NCBI GenBank assembly: GCA_938035125.1
Contig: CALHNS010000006.1
Coordinates: forward strand, 1 to 37,400
Source of the DNA: an uncultured Granulosicoccaceae bacterium
GTDB lineage: Bacteria; Pseudomonadota; Gammaproteobacteria; Granulosicoccales; Granulosicoccaceae
DNA: 37,400 nt
Direction of reading: 5' to 3'
Made by a program: the position numbers and the translations under genes
In this document: positions 25,614 to 34,558 of the stretch, piece by piece
How the letters are laid out: every line of letters starts with the position of its first letter
How positions within the stretch are numbered: position 1 is the stretch's first letter
Notes under the pieces: model-generated
Told to the model about the DNA's origin: nothing
What the model saw: the letters and a program-made list of their open reading frames with translations, nothing else
Databases searched by the model: none

Positions 25614-26855
25614 ATGATCACGATCGTCGTTACTCATGAAGACGACCAGTCGGATGAGTTCGATTTCAGTCCGTCGCAGCCCACCATTACCATTGGGCGA
25701 CGATCCACTAACGATGTCTGTATTCCAAACCTATCGGTCAGTGGTCGTCATTCTCGCATTGCGTTCAGCAAAGGCGAAGCATGGATTGAAGATCTGAACA
25801 GTACTAACGGTACTTACATCAATAACCGACTAATCAGCAGACAAATACTAAACAACAACGATGAGTTAATTATCGGCAAAACTCGCGTTCGCTATTACAA
25901 CTCAGCCAATCAAAAAACAGCCATCCAAGCCGAACCTGCAGAAGTTATCGATATCCGTGACGCCGATGCTGCGAAGGATCATGCTAATGCACCTTCAAAA
26001 GAGCTTGAAAGCGCCGAGCACACACCCGCAGCAGAGCCTATGCTCGACGAACCCAATGCACACACGCTGGCAGCCGAATCCTTTGACGCTCATTCATCTG
26101 CAATAGATTCTTCTGCAACTGATGCACCTGCGCACACATCAGAAAACCGACAGGTAGCGGATGCAGAATCTTTTCAACACGATGCACCCGAAAGCGATAC
26201 ATCAAACCGCGTTGCATCAAGTGCAGCTGGCGGCGTAGCAGCGGCTGGCGCGGCAGCCATAGCGGCGAACCAACTCAGCGATTCAAAAGCATCCTCTTCA
26301 GAGTCGCTGTTTGAAGCACTTGCTGATGATTTATCAGAACGAGACACACCGCTTGCACAGCAGCCTGAAAACTTCAGCCCTGATGCACTCGATGACAGCA
26401 GTGAAATGTCGTTATCCGATCGCGCACGAGCCGCTATGGGCCGAGACGCAGCACCGGCTTCAACCCATGCTGCGGCTGCACCACAAGCCAGCGCATCCGC
26501 CGATACCGATGCTCCAGTTGACTCGCCAGTTGACTTGGGAGCCAGAAGAAAAGTCAAAGGTAACGGTGCCACCATTGAAATAAAGAACGGCGCAAAGTCT
26601 GGGCACGTCATTCCTATTGATAAGCCAGTGACAACATTAGGGCGCCCTGGCATACAGATAGCCGCCATCATGCGTAAGCCAGATGGTTATTTTCTCATGC
26701 ACATTGAAAGTAATGACAGCGTAGATCGCCCGACGTTAAACAACGATTTCATTGGCGATGAACCGATGTTGTTGCATCCTGGTGATGAACTTAACGTGGC
26801 AGGCATTAACGTTGAATTTGACTTAGTATCACAACAAGCCACAACGTCAGCATAA
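25614..26855 (+). CDS. FHA-domain protein with two FHA-like modules
   Basis: 413 residues from the ATG at 25614, chosen because GGGAG lies 6 nt upstream; a longer frame from 25584 has no ribosome site. The N-terminal FHA domain (about 18-95) is canonical: TIGRRSTNDVCIPN, VSGRHSRI and STNGTYINN hold the Arg, Ser-x-Arg-His and Asn that bind phosphothreonine. A long Ala/Asp/Ser/Glu linker (about 100-310) follows, low in complexity and likely disordered, with an Ala-rich patch (AAGGVAAAGAAAIAANQ). The C-terminal part (about 315-410) has an FHA-like outline (TTLGRPGIQIAAIMRKPDGYFLMHIE, LLHPGDELNVAGINVEF) without the phosphate-binding residues. No kinase or phosphatase lies nearby. Its role is probably phospho-dependent assembly. 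Confidence 0.86.
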   Translation: MITIVVTHEDDQSDEFDFSPSQPTITIGRRSTNDVCIPNLSVSGRHSRIAFSKGEAWIEDLNSTNGTYINNRLISRQILNNNDELIIGKTRVRYYNSANQKTAIQAEPAEVIDIRDADAAKDHANAPSKELESAEHTPAAEPMLDEPNAHTLAAESFDAHSSAIDSSATDAPAHTSENRQVADAESFQHDAPESDTSNRVASSAAGGVAAAGAAAIAANQLSDSKASSSESLFEALADDLSERDTPLAQQPENFSPDALDDSSEMSLSDRARAAMGRDAAPASTHAAAAPQASASADTDAPVDSPVDLGARRKVKGNGATIEIKNGAKSGHVIPIDKPVTTLGRPGIQIAAIMRKPDGYFLMHIESNDSVDRPTLNNDFIGDEPMLLHPGDELNVAGINVEFDLVSQQATTSA

Positions 26856-26877
26856 ATAACAAACGCTAACGTTTTTA

Positions 26878-26929
26878 CATGAAGGGCTGCGATTGCAGCC
26901 CTTCATGCGTTCAGCGATGCTGTTTTTTT
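26878..26929 (+). terminator. Rho-independent terminator after the FHA gene
   Basis: CATGAAGGGCTGC pairs perfectly with GCAGCCCTTCATG (13 bp, loop GATT). Fifteen bases on, a small CAGC-GAT-GCTG hairpin (26912-26922) leads directly into seven T residues (26923-26929). The large hairpin may also block transcripts coming from cysM on the other strand, although that side lacks a U-tract. Confidence 0.85.
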
Positions 26930-26951
26930 ACAAAAGTCGGAATATTGAGGG

Positions 26952-27854
26952 TTAGTCAGGAAACAACCCGCTAGAGATGTAGCGATCACCCCTATCGCAC
27001 ACAATGGTAACAATTACCGCATCGTTCAATTCAGGCAACAATCGAGTTGCTGCCAACAAGGCACCACCTGAAGATACACCTGCCAATATGCCTTCTTCTA
27101 CAGCCATGGTTCGTGTCATGTTCTCGGCATCATCAGCCGACACATCAATGATTCTATCGACTCGTGCAGGTTCATAAATTTTCGGTAGATACGCTTGCGG
27201 CCAACGCCGAATACCTGGAATACTGGAACCATCTTCTGGTTGCACCCCAATGATTTGAATATCAGGATTCTTCTCTTTCAAATAGCGTGATACCCCCATG
27301 ATCGTTCCAGTGGTTCCCATAGAGCTCACAAAATGAGTAATCTTGCCGTCCGTTTGTTCCCAAATTTCTGGGCCAGTCGTTTTAACGTGTGCACCCCAGT
27401 TATCAGGGTTTGCAAACTGGTCTAACACCAAACCTTCACCGTTAGCTTGCATTTCATGCGCATGATCGCGGGCGTATTCCATCCCTTGCTCTTCGCTAAC
27501 CATGACAAGTTCAGCGCCGTAAGCGGTCATTAAAGAGCGCCGCTCCGCCGTCATGTTATCGGGCATTAATAAGCGCATTTTCAAACCCACTGTAGCTGCA
27601 ACCATGGCAAGAGCAATGCCTGTGTTGCCACTGGTGGCTTCTATCAAGCGATCACCTGGGCGTACATCGCCTCGTTTTAGCGCCTCTAAAATCATGTTAG
27701 ATGCCGGGCGATCTTTTACAGAACCTGCCGGGTTATCACCTTCCAGTTTTCCATAAATTCGATTGTTGTTGCTGTTCGCAGCCAAGCGCTGAATGGGCAC
27801 CATTCGGGTGTTGCCCACCTGTTGAACCAAAGAGGGTTGCAGATGCGATGTCAT
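26952..27854 (-). CDS. cysM: Cysteine synthase B (O-acetylserine sulfhydrylase)
   Basis: 300 residues, PLP fold type II. Lys47 in NPAGSVKDRPA should carry the cofactor; EATSGNTGIALA binds the phosphate and substrate; SMGTTGTIMGVSRYLKE is the second cofactor loop. The short length and DRPA/MTAERR features favour CysM over CysK. It makes cysteine from O-acetylserine with sulfide or thiosulfate. The gene follows miaA by 17 bp and is probably the last cistron of the rluC-to-cysM cluster, at the place where hfq usually stands in Gammaproteobacteria. Confidence 0.93.
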   Translation of the reverse strand: MTSHLQPSLVQQVGNTRMVPIQRLAANSNNNRIYGKLEGDNPAGSVKDRPASNMILEALKRGDVRPGDRLIEATSGNTGIALAMVAATVGLKMRLLMPDNMTAERRSLMTAYGAELVMVSEEQGMEYARDHAHEMQANGEGLVLDQFANPDNWGAHVKTTGPEIWEQTDGKITHFVSSMGTTGTIMGVSRYLKEKNPDIQIIGVQPEDGSSIPGIRRWPQAYLPKIYEPARVDRIIDVSADDAENMTRTMAVEEGILAGVSSGGALLAATRLLPELNDAVIVTIVCDRGDRYISSGLFPD

Positions 27855-27871
27855 TCTTTTAATCCAATGCG

Positions 27872-28807
27872 TTAACCGGTGCGTAATTGCGCCAGCATAG
27901 TAATTTGATGATCGTCGGCTGAGTATTCGTCACTACACATCAAATGCGTAACGTCTTGCATGCCTCGTACCCAGGTCATTTGTCGCTTAGCCAGTTGCCG
28001 AGTGGCGGCCAATCCTTGCTGCACAAAATTATCGTAGTCGGTTTCACCGTCTAAATGCTGCCACGCCTGACGATAACCGACACTTCTCATGCTGGGCAGT
28101 TCCGCAGACAAGGTATTTAGTGCGCGTAATGCACGCACTTCGTCTAAAAAACCTTCCTCTAGCATGCTCATAAATCGCTGCTCAATTCGTTGATGCAACC
28201 ACCTGCGCTCAGCAGGCATTAAAGCAAATTTTACCAACGGCTCAGTTAAATAAGAGCGAGTTTCTTGTTGTAACGCACTGAGCGTTTTTCCCGTTATTTG
28301 AAAGACTTCAAGCGCTCGTTGGATACGCTGTGGATCATTCGGGTGAATGCGCGCCGCCGCTTGCGGATCAATGCCAACTAATTGCTGGTGCATCGCTGCC
28401 CAACCAACGGCATTACCTTCAGCCTCCAGTGAGGCTCTAATGGCAGGGTCAGCTTCTGGCAGCGGTGCAAGGCCATTCACCAGCGCATTGAAATACAACA
28501 TGGTGCCACCAGCTAATACCGGCGTATGACCTCGTGCTCGAATTTTACGAATCAGCGTTACTGCATCATCACAAAAACGCGCCGCAGAATACGCATCGTG
28601 CGGGTTAACAAAATCCACCAAGTGATGCGGCACGCTGCTGCGTTCTTCTGCCGATGGCTTGGCGGTGCCGATATCCATAGATTCATACACTTGCGCAGAA
28701 TCCACATTAATGATTTCACCATTAACTGCTTTTGCAATGGCAATCGCTGCGGCGGTTTTACCCACAGCGGTTGGCCCCATTAACAGCAGCAACGGGTATT
28801 CACTCAT
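27872..28807 (-). CDS. miaA: tRNA dimethylallyltransferase
   Basis: 311 residues. MiaA adds a dimethylallyl group to A37 of tRNAs reading UNN codons. The P-loop GPTAVGKT lies at about 10-17; DSAQVYESMDIGTAKP, VPHHLVDFVNPHDAYSAARF and AGGTMLYFNALVNGL are the conserved substrate blocks, and RQLAKRQMTWVRG is the C-terminal signature. It starts 4 bases after the mutL stop, so it is certainly in the same message. Confidence 0.97.
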   Translation of the reverse strand: MSEYPLLLLMGPTAVGKTAAAIAIAKAVNGEIINVDSAQVYESMDIGTAKPSAEERSSVPHHLVDFVNPHDAYSAARFCDDAVTLIRKIRARGHTPVLAGGTMLYFNALVNGLAPLPEADPAIRASLEAEGNAVGWAAMHQQLVGIDPQAAARIHPNDPQRIQRALEVFQITGKTLSALQQETRSYLTEPLVKFALMPAERRWLHQRIEQRFMSMLEEGFLDEVRALRALNTLSAELPSMRSVGYRQAWQHLDGETDYDNFVQQGLAATRQLAKRQMTWVRGMQDVTHLMCSDEYSADDHQITMLAQLRTG

Positions 28808-28811
28808 TCAA

Positions 28812-30692
28812 CTATCGACCGCGTAGAAACAATTTATCCAGCGACTGCATACCCAGCTCCGTCCATGTGGGCCTGCCATGATTGCATTGGCCACTGTTGG
28901 GCGTAGATTCAATTTGCCTAAGCAGCGCGTTCATTTCAGGAATGCTCAGCATTCGGTTCGCTCGCACCGAACCATGACACGCCATACTCGATAACACCTC
29001 ATCCATTGCTGAATCAACCAATTCGGTTTGTCCATGCGCACTGAGTTCTGACAAAACATCTTGCAGTAACGCTTGTGCATCTGCTTTGGCCAGTAAGCTG
29101 GGCAGCTCACGAACCTGCAAACACCCCGGTGATAAACGCGTTATGTGTAGCCCTGCTTCCGATAGTTTTTCACAGTGCGCTTCAGCCAAATCACCTTCGG
29201 CTGTACTAACGTTGACATCCACCGGCACCAATAAACGCTGGGTGCTGATGTTTTCACTGCGCCACGCGCTTTTTAATCGCTCGTAAGTGATGCGTTCATG
29301 CGCTGCGTGCGCATCAACAATCACCAAGCCGTTTTTATTTTCTGCAAGAATGTACACACCATGACAATGACCTAAGGCAAAACCCAATGGGGGAATTTGC
29401 GATGGCTCTGCATCCTTATCTGGGCGCTCGGCAATAGCGGTATCGTTTACTAAAGGTAAGCTGGACGGCCCATAAGGGCTTATCGGCATGGCCGCCCCAC
29501 CCTTCAAAGACGGTGTTAGCGAAGCCTGAGGCCGATCACCCACTAAACGCTGCATCGAATCCATTGCAGCATGGGTTGATAACGGCAATTCACGCGTACC
29601 TGGAAAATTTAAACCCGGTTTCACATCACTGGCTCCGCTGGCATCACCAACACCATCAGATAGCTCTCGGCCCACAGAAGCTAAATGCTCGCCACTGGTC
29701 ACCACCGCTAAATAATCTTTTAAAGACTTACGAACAAATCCGTGCACAGCCGATGATTCACGAAAACGTACCTCTTGTTTACCGGGGTGCACATTCACAT
29801 CCACAGCCTCTGGTGGCATCGTTAAGAACAAAACAAACGCGGGGTGTCTTTGGTGATACAACAAATCGGAATAAGCTTGTTTTACCGCATGCGATACCAC
29901 GCGATCTTTCACAGGCCGCTGGTTAACAAAGAAATATTGCATATCACCGGTGCTGCGTGAAAACGTAGGATCTGCCACCCAACCGCGAAGCGATAACGGC
30001 GGTTGTTCAATATCAACCACGCGTGCAGCTTCACCGAAACCTGCTCCTAAGATTTTGGCAATGCGCTCGTTCATGGCTGCATCGGTTTCGGCGCGTTCAC
30101 AGCGAAACGTACTTTTACCGTTGTGAGACACCATGAATGCAACCGATGGATGAGCCATGGCTAGGGTTTTAATAATGGTTTCACAGCGTGCATATTCGGT
30201 GCGTGCGGTGCGCATAAATTTTCGTCGTGCTGGCACGTTATAAAATAGATCTTGCACATCCACTGAGGTGCCATCAGGATGAGCTGTGGGTTCTGCTTCC
30301 ACGCCACCGTCATGACGATATCGAATTAACCAAGCTCGTTCTGCTGTCGCCACCTTCGAGGCCAGCTCAAGACGCGACACAGAGGCAATGCTGGGCAAGG
30401 CCTCACCTCGAAACCCCATACTCGATAGTGAAGACAATTCTTCTAATGAAGATAATTTACTGGTGGCGTGACGGGATAGGGCCAGCGGTAAATCGTTTTG
30501 TGAAATGCCGTGCCCGTTGTCGCGAATGCGAATGCGAGCCAAGCCGCCCTCGTTCAGCTCAATGCTGATTTTCGTGGACCCTGCATCCAACGCGTTCTCA
30601 ACCAGCTCTTTAACAATCGATGCCGGGCGTTCGATTACCTCACCCGCGGCAATCTGGTTAATTAAGTGATCTGGAAGCTGTTGAATGGCCAT
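28812..30692 (-). CDS. mutL: DNA mismatch repair protein MutL, endonuclease-type
   Basis: 626 residues. The N-terminal GHKL ATPase is complete: IAAGEVIERPASIVKELVENALDAG, IRDNGHGI and SSMGFRGEALPSIASV. The linker (about 340-440) is poorly conserved. The C-terminal domain carries DAHAAHERITYE (460-471), which fits the D-x-HA-x2-E-x4-E metal motif of nicking MutL proteins with Ala in place of Gln/Met. ACHGSVRAN near 570 and CNHGRP near 600 are the companion motifs. E. coli MutL lacks these and relies on MutH. This protein therefore probably nicks DNA itself. The gene lies in the usual tsaE-amiC-mutL-miaA order. Confidence 0.97.
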   Translation of the reverse strand: MAIQQLPDHLINQIAAGEVIERPASIVKELVENALDAGSTKISIELNEGGLARIRIRDNGHGISQNDLPLALSRHATSKLSSLEELSSLSSMGFRGEALPSIASVSRLELASKVATAERAWLIRYRHDGGVEAEPTAHPDGTSVDVQDLFYNVPARRKFMRTARTEYARCETIIKTLAMAHPSVAFMVSHNGKSTFRCERAETDAAMNERIAKILGAGFGEAARVVDIEQPPLSLRGWVADPTFSRSTGDMQYFFVNQRPVKDRVVSHAVKQAYSDLLYHQRHPAFVLFLTMPPEAVDVNVHPGKQEVRFRESSAVHGFVRKSLKDYLAVVTSGEHLASVGRELSDGVGDASGASDVKPGLNFPGTRELPLSTHAAMDSMQRLVGDRPQASLTPSLKGGAAMPISPYGPSSLPLVNDTAIAERPDKDAEPSQIPPLGFALGHCHGVYILAENKNGLVIVDAHAAHERITYERLKSAWRSENISTQRLLVPVDVNVSTAEGDLAEAHCEKLSEAGLHITRLSPGCLQVRELPSLLAKADAQALLQDVLSELSAHGQTELVDSAMDEVLSSMACHGSVRANRMLSIPEMNALLRQIESTPNSGQCNHGRPTWTELGMQSLDKLFLRGR

Positions 30693-30713
30693 GGCGCATT
30701 GTATCGCACCGAA

Positions 30714-31922
30714 CTAGCCTCGATTGGCACTGGCCATGGCGTAATAGGTGCCTTGCGGAGCGCGGCGCTTCAAATACTGCACCACACCGGTTTGAATGGC
30801 CAAGGCCAGCTGGTCTTGGAACTGCGGATTGTTAAGTTTTCTCTCTTCTTTCAGGTTAGAGATAAAGGCTGTTTCCACCAACACCGACGGGATATCGGGC
30901 GATTTTAACACCGCGAACGGCGCTTGCTCTACTTGTGCCTTGTGCACGGGGCCTATGGCCTTTAACTGCTCAAGCACCTCACCACCTACATCCAAACTGG
31001 CTTCTAAAGTGGCATTTTGCGCCAAGTCGAGCAAAGTGGATTTCAATGTATCGCTCAACCCATCAAGCTGAACATCTCCAAACAAAGCCGCTTGCTCAGT
31101 TTCTTTATTGGCAAGCCATTTAGCGGCTTCGGATGTGGCGCCTTTTAACGACAAGGCGTACACCGAACTGCCATGGGCTGATTTTCTCTTAAACGCATCA
31201 GCATGAATGGATACAAACACATCGGCGTTTAAACGCCTAGCCACCCGTAAACGCTCTCGTAGTGCCACAAATTGATCCGAATTTCGAATCATCACAGGCT
31301 TCACACCGGGCGTGCTCAAAAAACGATTTTCTAACCGTCTTGCCACGGACAAAACAATGTCTTTCTCTTTAGTCTTACGCTGACCTACAGCCCCTGGGTC
31401 TTTACCGCCATGACCTGCATCAATAGCCACGATAACATCGCGCGCTGAAGCACTCGAGGGCTCAATATGACGCGCACTGTGTTCGGCGATTTCTGCGCTA
31501 CCCGGCACACCTAAATCTACGACCAGCCGTTGCCCCTCACCACGCGGTACGAACTGATAGGTGGCAGACACCGCGCGTCGTAAATCCACCACAATACGCA
31601 GCCTGCCATCGGCTTGCTTACCGGAACGAACCGATTGAACCACGCCTTGTGAAAAAATTTGGTTCGGTAATTGGGTTTGCAGTGTGGTGTTTGATAGATC
31701 TAACACCAATCGATCCGGGTTTTGCAATGCAAAAAGTGAGGCCTCACCCGCCGACCCTGTAATGTCGAAATGCAGCATGACGTTCTCTTGCTGTACCACT
31801 CGAAAGCCTGTCATGGCTGCGCTGTTAGCCAACACCTGAGTAACAGGCAATCCTGCCAGTATGGATCCGCCTGCCCATTGCATTAAGCGTCGTCTTTCAA
31901 TGAATCGTTGGTTTGATTTCAT
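30714..31922 (-). CDS. amiC: N-acetylmuramoyl-L-alanine amidase, AmiC-like, Tat-exported
   Basis: 402 residues from the ATG at 31922, preceded by AAGGTG; an ATG 24 bases upstream is less likely. The N-terminus has the twin-arginine signal ERRRLMQW followed by a hydrophobic stretch ending in QVLANS, so folded export by Tat is expected, as for E. coli AmiC. An AMIN domain (about 38-145) targets the septum. The amidase_3 domain (about 163-390) shows the zinc ligands and catalytic Glu in IDAGHGGKDPGAVG, VSIHADAF and VLVETAFISN. It splits peptidoglycan at daughter-cell separation and would need an EnvC/NlpD-type activator. Confidence 0.95.
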   Translation of the reverse strand: MKSNQRFIERRRLMQWAGGSILAGLPVTQVLANSAAMTGFRVVQQENVMLHFDITGSAGEASLFALQNPDRLVLDLSNTTLQTQLPNQIFSQGVVQSVRSGKQADGRLRIVVDLRRAVSATYQFVPRGEGQRLVVDLGVPGSAEIAEHSARHIEPSSASARDVIVAIDAGHGGKDPGAVGQRKTKEKDIVLSVARRLENRFLSTPGVKPVMIRNSDQFVALRERLRVARRLNADVFVSIHADAFKRKSAHGSSVYALSLKGATSEAAKWLANKETEQAALFGDVQLDGLSDTLKSTLLDLAQNATLEASLDVGGEVLEQLKAIGPVHKAQVEQAPFAVLKSPDIPSVLVETAFISNLKEERKLNNPQFQDQLALAIQTGVVQYLKRRAPQGTYYAMASANRG

Positions 31923-31948
31923 GGCACCTTCTTGAATAGCACACACAC

Positions 31949-31966
31949 ATCGCTACGCGCAGCGAT
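31949..31966. promoter_or_regulatory. Small hairpin in the tsaE-amiC spacer
   Basis: ATCGCT-ACGCGC-AGCGAT, a perfect 6-bp stem with a 6-nt loop, lies in the 91-bp gap, 27 nt before the amiC start. There is no U-tract, so it is not a standard terminator; it could be a processing or leader element. Confidence 0.4.
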
Positions 31967-32013
31967 AGCAATAATAGAAGATAGACGAGAATTTTAGAAA
32001 AACAAGCTAGCGA

Positions 32014-32460
32014 TTAGCGATGCTCGATAATTTGAATGTGCCGAGCACTTGGGCGGTATTCAATGATGACGTCATGCGTCGGTTTTGGCAACTGTCCAGC
32101 GCCCTTTTCAGGCCATTCAATGAGCATCAAATCGCAGGTGTTAACCAAATCATCAAAGCCAATAAAATACAGCTCCTCCGGATCGGCAAGGCGATATAAA
32201 TCTAAGTGCGCTGCCTGCCCTTGCCCAGCAAGTTTTAATTCAGGCACGGTGTACTGCTCAACCAAGGTGTAGGTCGGGCTTTTTATCACCTCGTTCACGC
32301 CTAGAGCTTGCAGCATCGCGCGAGCAAAAACACTTTTGCCCGCGCCTAAATCACCGTTTAGAAACACCACCACCGGCCAAGAATTAATGGCCTGAAGTGC
32401 TTGAACAAAGGATACCGCCGCAGCTTGTGTTTCAGCCTCGGTAACAACACAGCGATTCAC
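32014..32460 (-). CDS. tsaE: tRNA threonylcarbamoyladenosine biosynthesis ATPase TsaE
   Basis: 148 residues. TsaE works with TsaB and TsaD to make t6A37 in ANN-reading tRNAs. The Walker A motif GDLGAGKS is at 36-43; SPTYTLVEQY, HLDLYRLADPEELYFIGFDD and LIEWPEKG are the family blocks. The start is a GTG whose bases overlap the sppA stop (GTGA), so translation is coupled. It precedes amiC and mutL as usual. Confidence 0.96.
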   Translation of the reverse strand: MNRCVVTEAETQAAAVSFVQALQAINSWPVVVFLNGDLGAGKSVFARAMLQALGVNEVIKSPTYTLVEQYTVPELKLAGQGQAAHLDLYRLADPEELYFIGFDDLVNTCDLMLIEWPEKGAGQLPKPTHDVIIEYRPSARHIQIIEHR

Positions 32461-33485
32461 TGCAAACCAACCACCGGCTGCACACCCTTGGCTATTGCAG
32501 CACCCAATTCATCCGACAAGCGCTCCATTAACGATTTTGGCGGTTGGAACGTTTTGATTTCTTCTGCACCTATAACATCGCGCGCAACCGCGTAGCGATC
32601 TTTAAGCTCATCAATCAATCCAAGCTCTACCGCTTGCTCACCATTCCAAATTAACCCGGTGAATAAGATGGGATCATCACTTAACCGCTCGCCTCGCCCT
32701 GCTTTAACCGCATCAATGAATTGCTGGTGAACCGAATCCAACACGCTTTGTAAATGCGCGGTTGCCGTTTCATCAATAGGAAGAAAGGGATCGAGTAACC
32801 CTTTGTGCTCACCTGCTGTTAGTAATCGCCGCTCTAACCCTAAGCGCTGCAGCGCATCGACAGCACCAAATGAATCAAGGCGCACACCAATTGAACCCAC
32901 CAAACTGGCTTGGTTTGCGTAAATATTGTCGGCAGCGCTGGCAATGTAATAGCCTGCGGATGCTGCCATGTTGCCGATAACAGCGTGCACCGGTTTTTCA
33001 GGAAATTCATTTCGCAAACGAACGATGTCGTCGTACATCAGCCCCGCTTGCACAGGACTGCCACCGGGGCTATCCACCAACAAAATAACACCTGCCGCGC
33101 TGTCATCTTCTAACGCATCTTGCAAACGATTGCGCAAACTTTCCGCGCTAGCTTCTTCTCCTTCGAACACCGGGCCACTAAGTGAAATTAACGCGGTGTA
33201 CGGCTCACTCTTTTCACCGCTACCTGCGCCACTCAATAATGGCATCAACAGGCCTGCGGCAATCGCTAGCAGTAATAAAAGCAGCAAGATACGAAAAACC
33301 CACGTTCCGATTCTGCGCCTGCGTTTTTGCTTTACCCAATCATTGGCTAGGTCTGCCAATAATAAATCCGCCGTGGCACGAACACGAGCAGGATCCTCAC
33401 CTTCTACAAAGTCAGGGTCACGACGCGTTTGTGCAACGCTACTGACCTCGTGTTCAATGTCATCAATCCAATCACCGCTACTCAT
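32457..33485 (-). CDS. sppA: Signal peptide peptidase SppA (S49 family, short form)
   Basis: 342 residues, the single-domain form. A cytoplasmic N-terminus of about 58 residues ends in KRRRR, then one membrane helix (about 61-84) puts the protease domain in the periplasm. The catalytic Ser176 is in GNMAASAGYY and the general-base Lys is likely Lys228 in GEHKGLLDPF; DSPGGSP is also conserved. It degrades signal peptides left in the membrane. It lies 14 bp after rluC and overlaps tsaE, so it belongs to the same cluster. Confidence 0.95.
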   Translation of the reverse strand: MSSGDWIDDIEHEVSSVAQTRRDPDFVEGEDPARVRATADLLLADLANDWVKQKRRRRIGTWVFRILLLLLLLAIAAGLLMPLLSGAGSGEKSEPYTALISLSGPVFEGEEASAESLRNRLQDALEDDSAAGVILLVDSPGGSPVQAGLMYDDIVRLRNEFPEKPVHAVIGNMAASAGYYIASAADNIYANQASLVGSIGVRLDSFGAVDALQRLGLERRLLTAGEHKGLLDPFLPIDETATAHLQSVLDSVHQQFIDAVKAGRGERLSDDPILFTGLIWNGEQAVELGLIDELKDRYAVARDVIGAEEIKTFQPPKSLMERLSDELGAAIAKGVQPVVGLQ

Positions 33486-33499
33486 TAACTCTACCCACG

Positions 33500-34450
33500 T
33501 TATAAAGCTCTTAACCGATCCAAAGCCATTAGCCAGTCAGAATCTACTGGCACCTCACAAACCACACGCTCACCTTGCCAATCAAACGCAAGCTCTGCTG
33601 AATGCAAATACAAGCGGTTCAATCCTAATCGACGGAAACGCTGGTTGTCTTGATTATTCCCATAGCGCTCATCACCCACCACCGGATGCCCTTGGCTAGC
33701 CGCATGAACACGAATTTGATGTGTGCGCCCTGTTTCCAGCGCCACATCCAATAATGATACGTCCCCAAAACGTTCTTCCACCTGCACATGCGTAATGGAT
33801 GGCTTGCCCTCTTCTTTCGATACCACAACTCGCCGTTCGCCCGCATGCTCGCTGTTCGCCAACAGCGGCAGATTCACGGTACCTACCTTCTGCGGCCAGC
33901 TGCCTGCCACCAACGCTTGGTATTTCTTACCCACCACGCGCTCACGGAATTGCGCTTGTAATTCTCGGCTTCGGCGACGATCACGCGCCACTAGCAACGC
34001 CCCACTGGTGGCTCGATCTAAGCGATGCACCAAGTCTAAATGGGGGCTATCAAGGGCCTGGCGCAACCCATCAATGGCACCAAACGCCAATCCACTGCCA
34101 CCGTGCACAGCAATACCCGGCGGCTTGTTGATCACCAGAAAATCCTCATTTTCCAACACCACAGAGGATTTCAGCACACTGAGCAGCTGATCTGGGACTC
34201 GAACAGGCCCGGTTGTTTTGATTTTCATCGGAGGTACGCGCACCACATCACCGGCTGCTAATCGCACCGATACTTTGGCCCTACCGCCATTGATGCGAAC
34301 TTGACCACTTCGCACCACCTTATAGATGTGGCTTTTTGGCACCCCTTTCGCCAACCTCAGCAGCCAATTGTCCAAGCGTTGACCATGATCTTGGTCGCTT
34401 ACCGTTACGTGTTGAACTCGTTGGCCACCAGGCGCAGGCTGTTCTTGCAT
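33500..34450 (-). CDS. rluC: 23S rRNA pseudouridine synthase RluC-like
   Basis: 316 residues, RluA family. An S4 RNA-binding domain (about 23-75) precedes the synthase domain. The catalytic Asp145 is in VHRLDRATSGALLVARD; QIRVHAASQGHPVVGDERYG is the second conserved block. RluC modifies U955, U2504 and U2580 of E. coli 23S rRNA; the assignment here rests on its position opposite rne, which is the standard rluC place. It appears to head the minus-strand cluster that runs to cysM. Confidence 0.94.
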   Translation of the reverse strand: MQEQPAPGGQRVQHVTVSDQDHGQRLDNWLLRLAKGVPKSHIYKVVRSGQVRINGGRAKVSVRLAAGDVVRVPPMKIKTTGPVRVPDQLLSVLKSSVVLENEDFLVINKPPGIAVHGGSGLAFGAIDGLRQALDSPHLDLVHRLDRATSGALLVARDRRRSRELQAQFRERVVGKKYQALVAGSWPQKVGTVNLPLLANSEHAGERRVVVSKEEGKPSITHVQVEERFGDVSLLDVALETGRTHQIRVHAASQGHPVVGDERYGNNQDNQRFRRLGLNRLYLHSAELAFDWQGERVVCEVPVDSDWLMALDRLRAL

Positions 34451-34523
34451 GGTTTTTGCTGATACCTAGGCACGCAGAGGGTTGAAGGACGTCTTTAGAT
34501 GACCAAATTACGGCACTTGTGAA

Positions 34524-34552
34524 TTGCCGAAATCTGCTCTCACTGCTATATT
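34524..34552 (+). promoter_or_regulatory. Promoter of rne
   Basis: TTGCCG, exactly 17 nt, TATATT (4 and 5 of 6 consensus bases). The predicted start near 34559 gives an rne leader of about 368 nt, close to the 361 nt known for E. coli rne, which supports the call. Confidence 0.7.
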
Positions 34553-34558
34553 ACGTTA

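Noticed and set aside
26174..26671. Minus-strand open frame (165 codons) opposite the FHA linker
   Set aside because: An artefact of the Ala/Ser/Asp-rich linker codons; it has no family features and lies within a well-supported gene.
32968..33699. Plus-strand open frame (243 codons) across sppA and rluC
   Set aside because: Ser/Pro/Asn-rich composition with no motif, lying antisense to two well-conserved genes.
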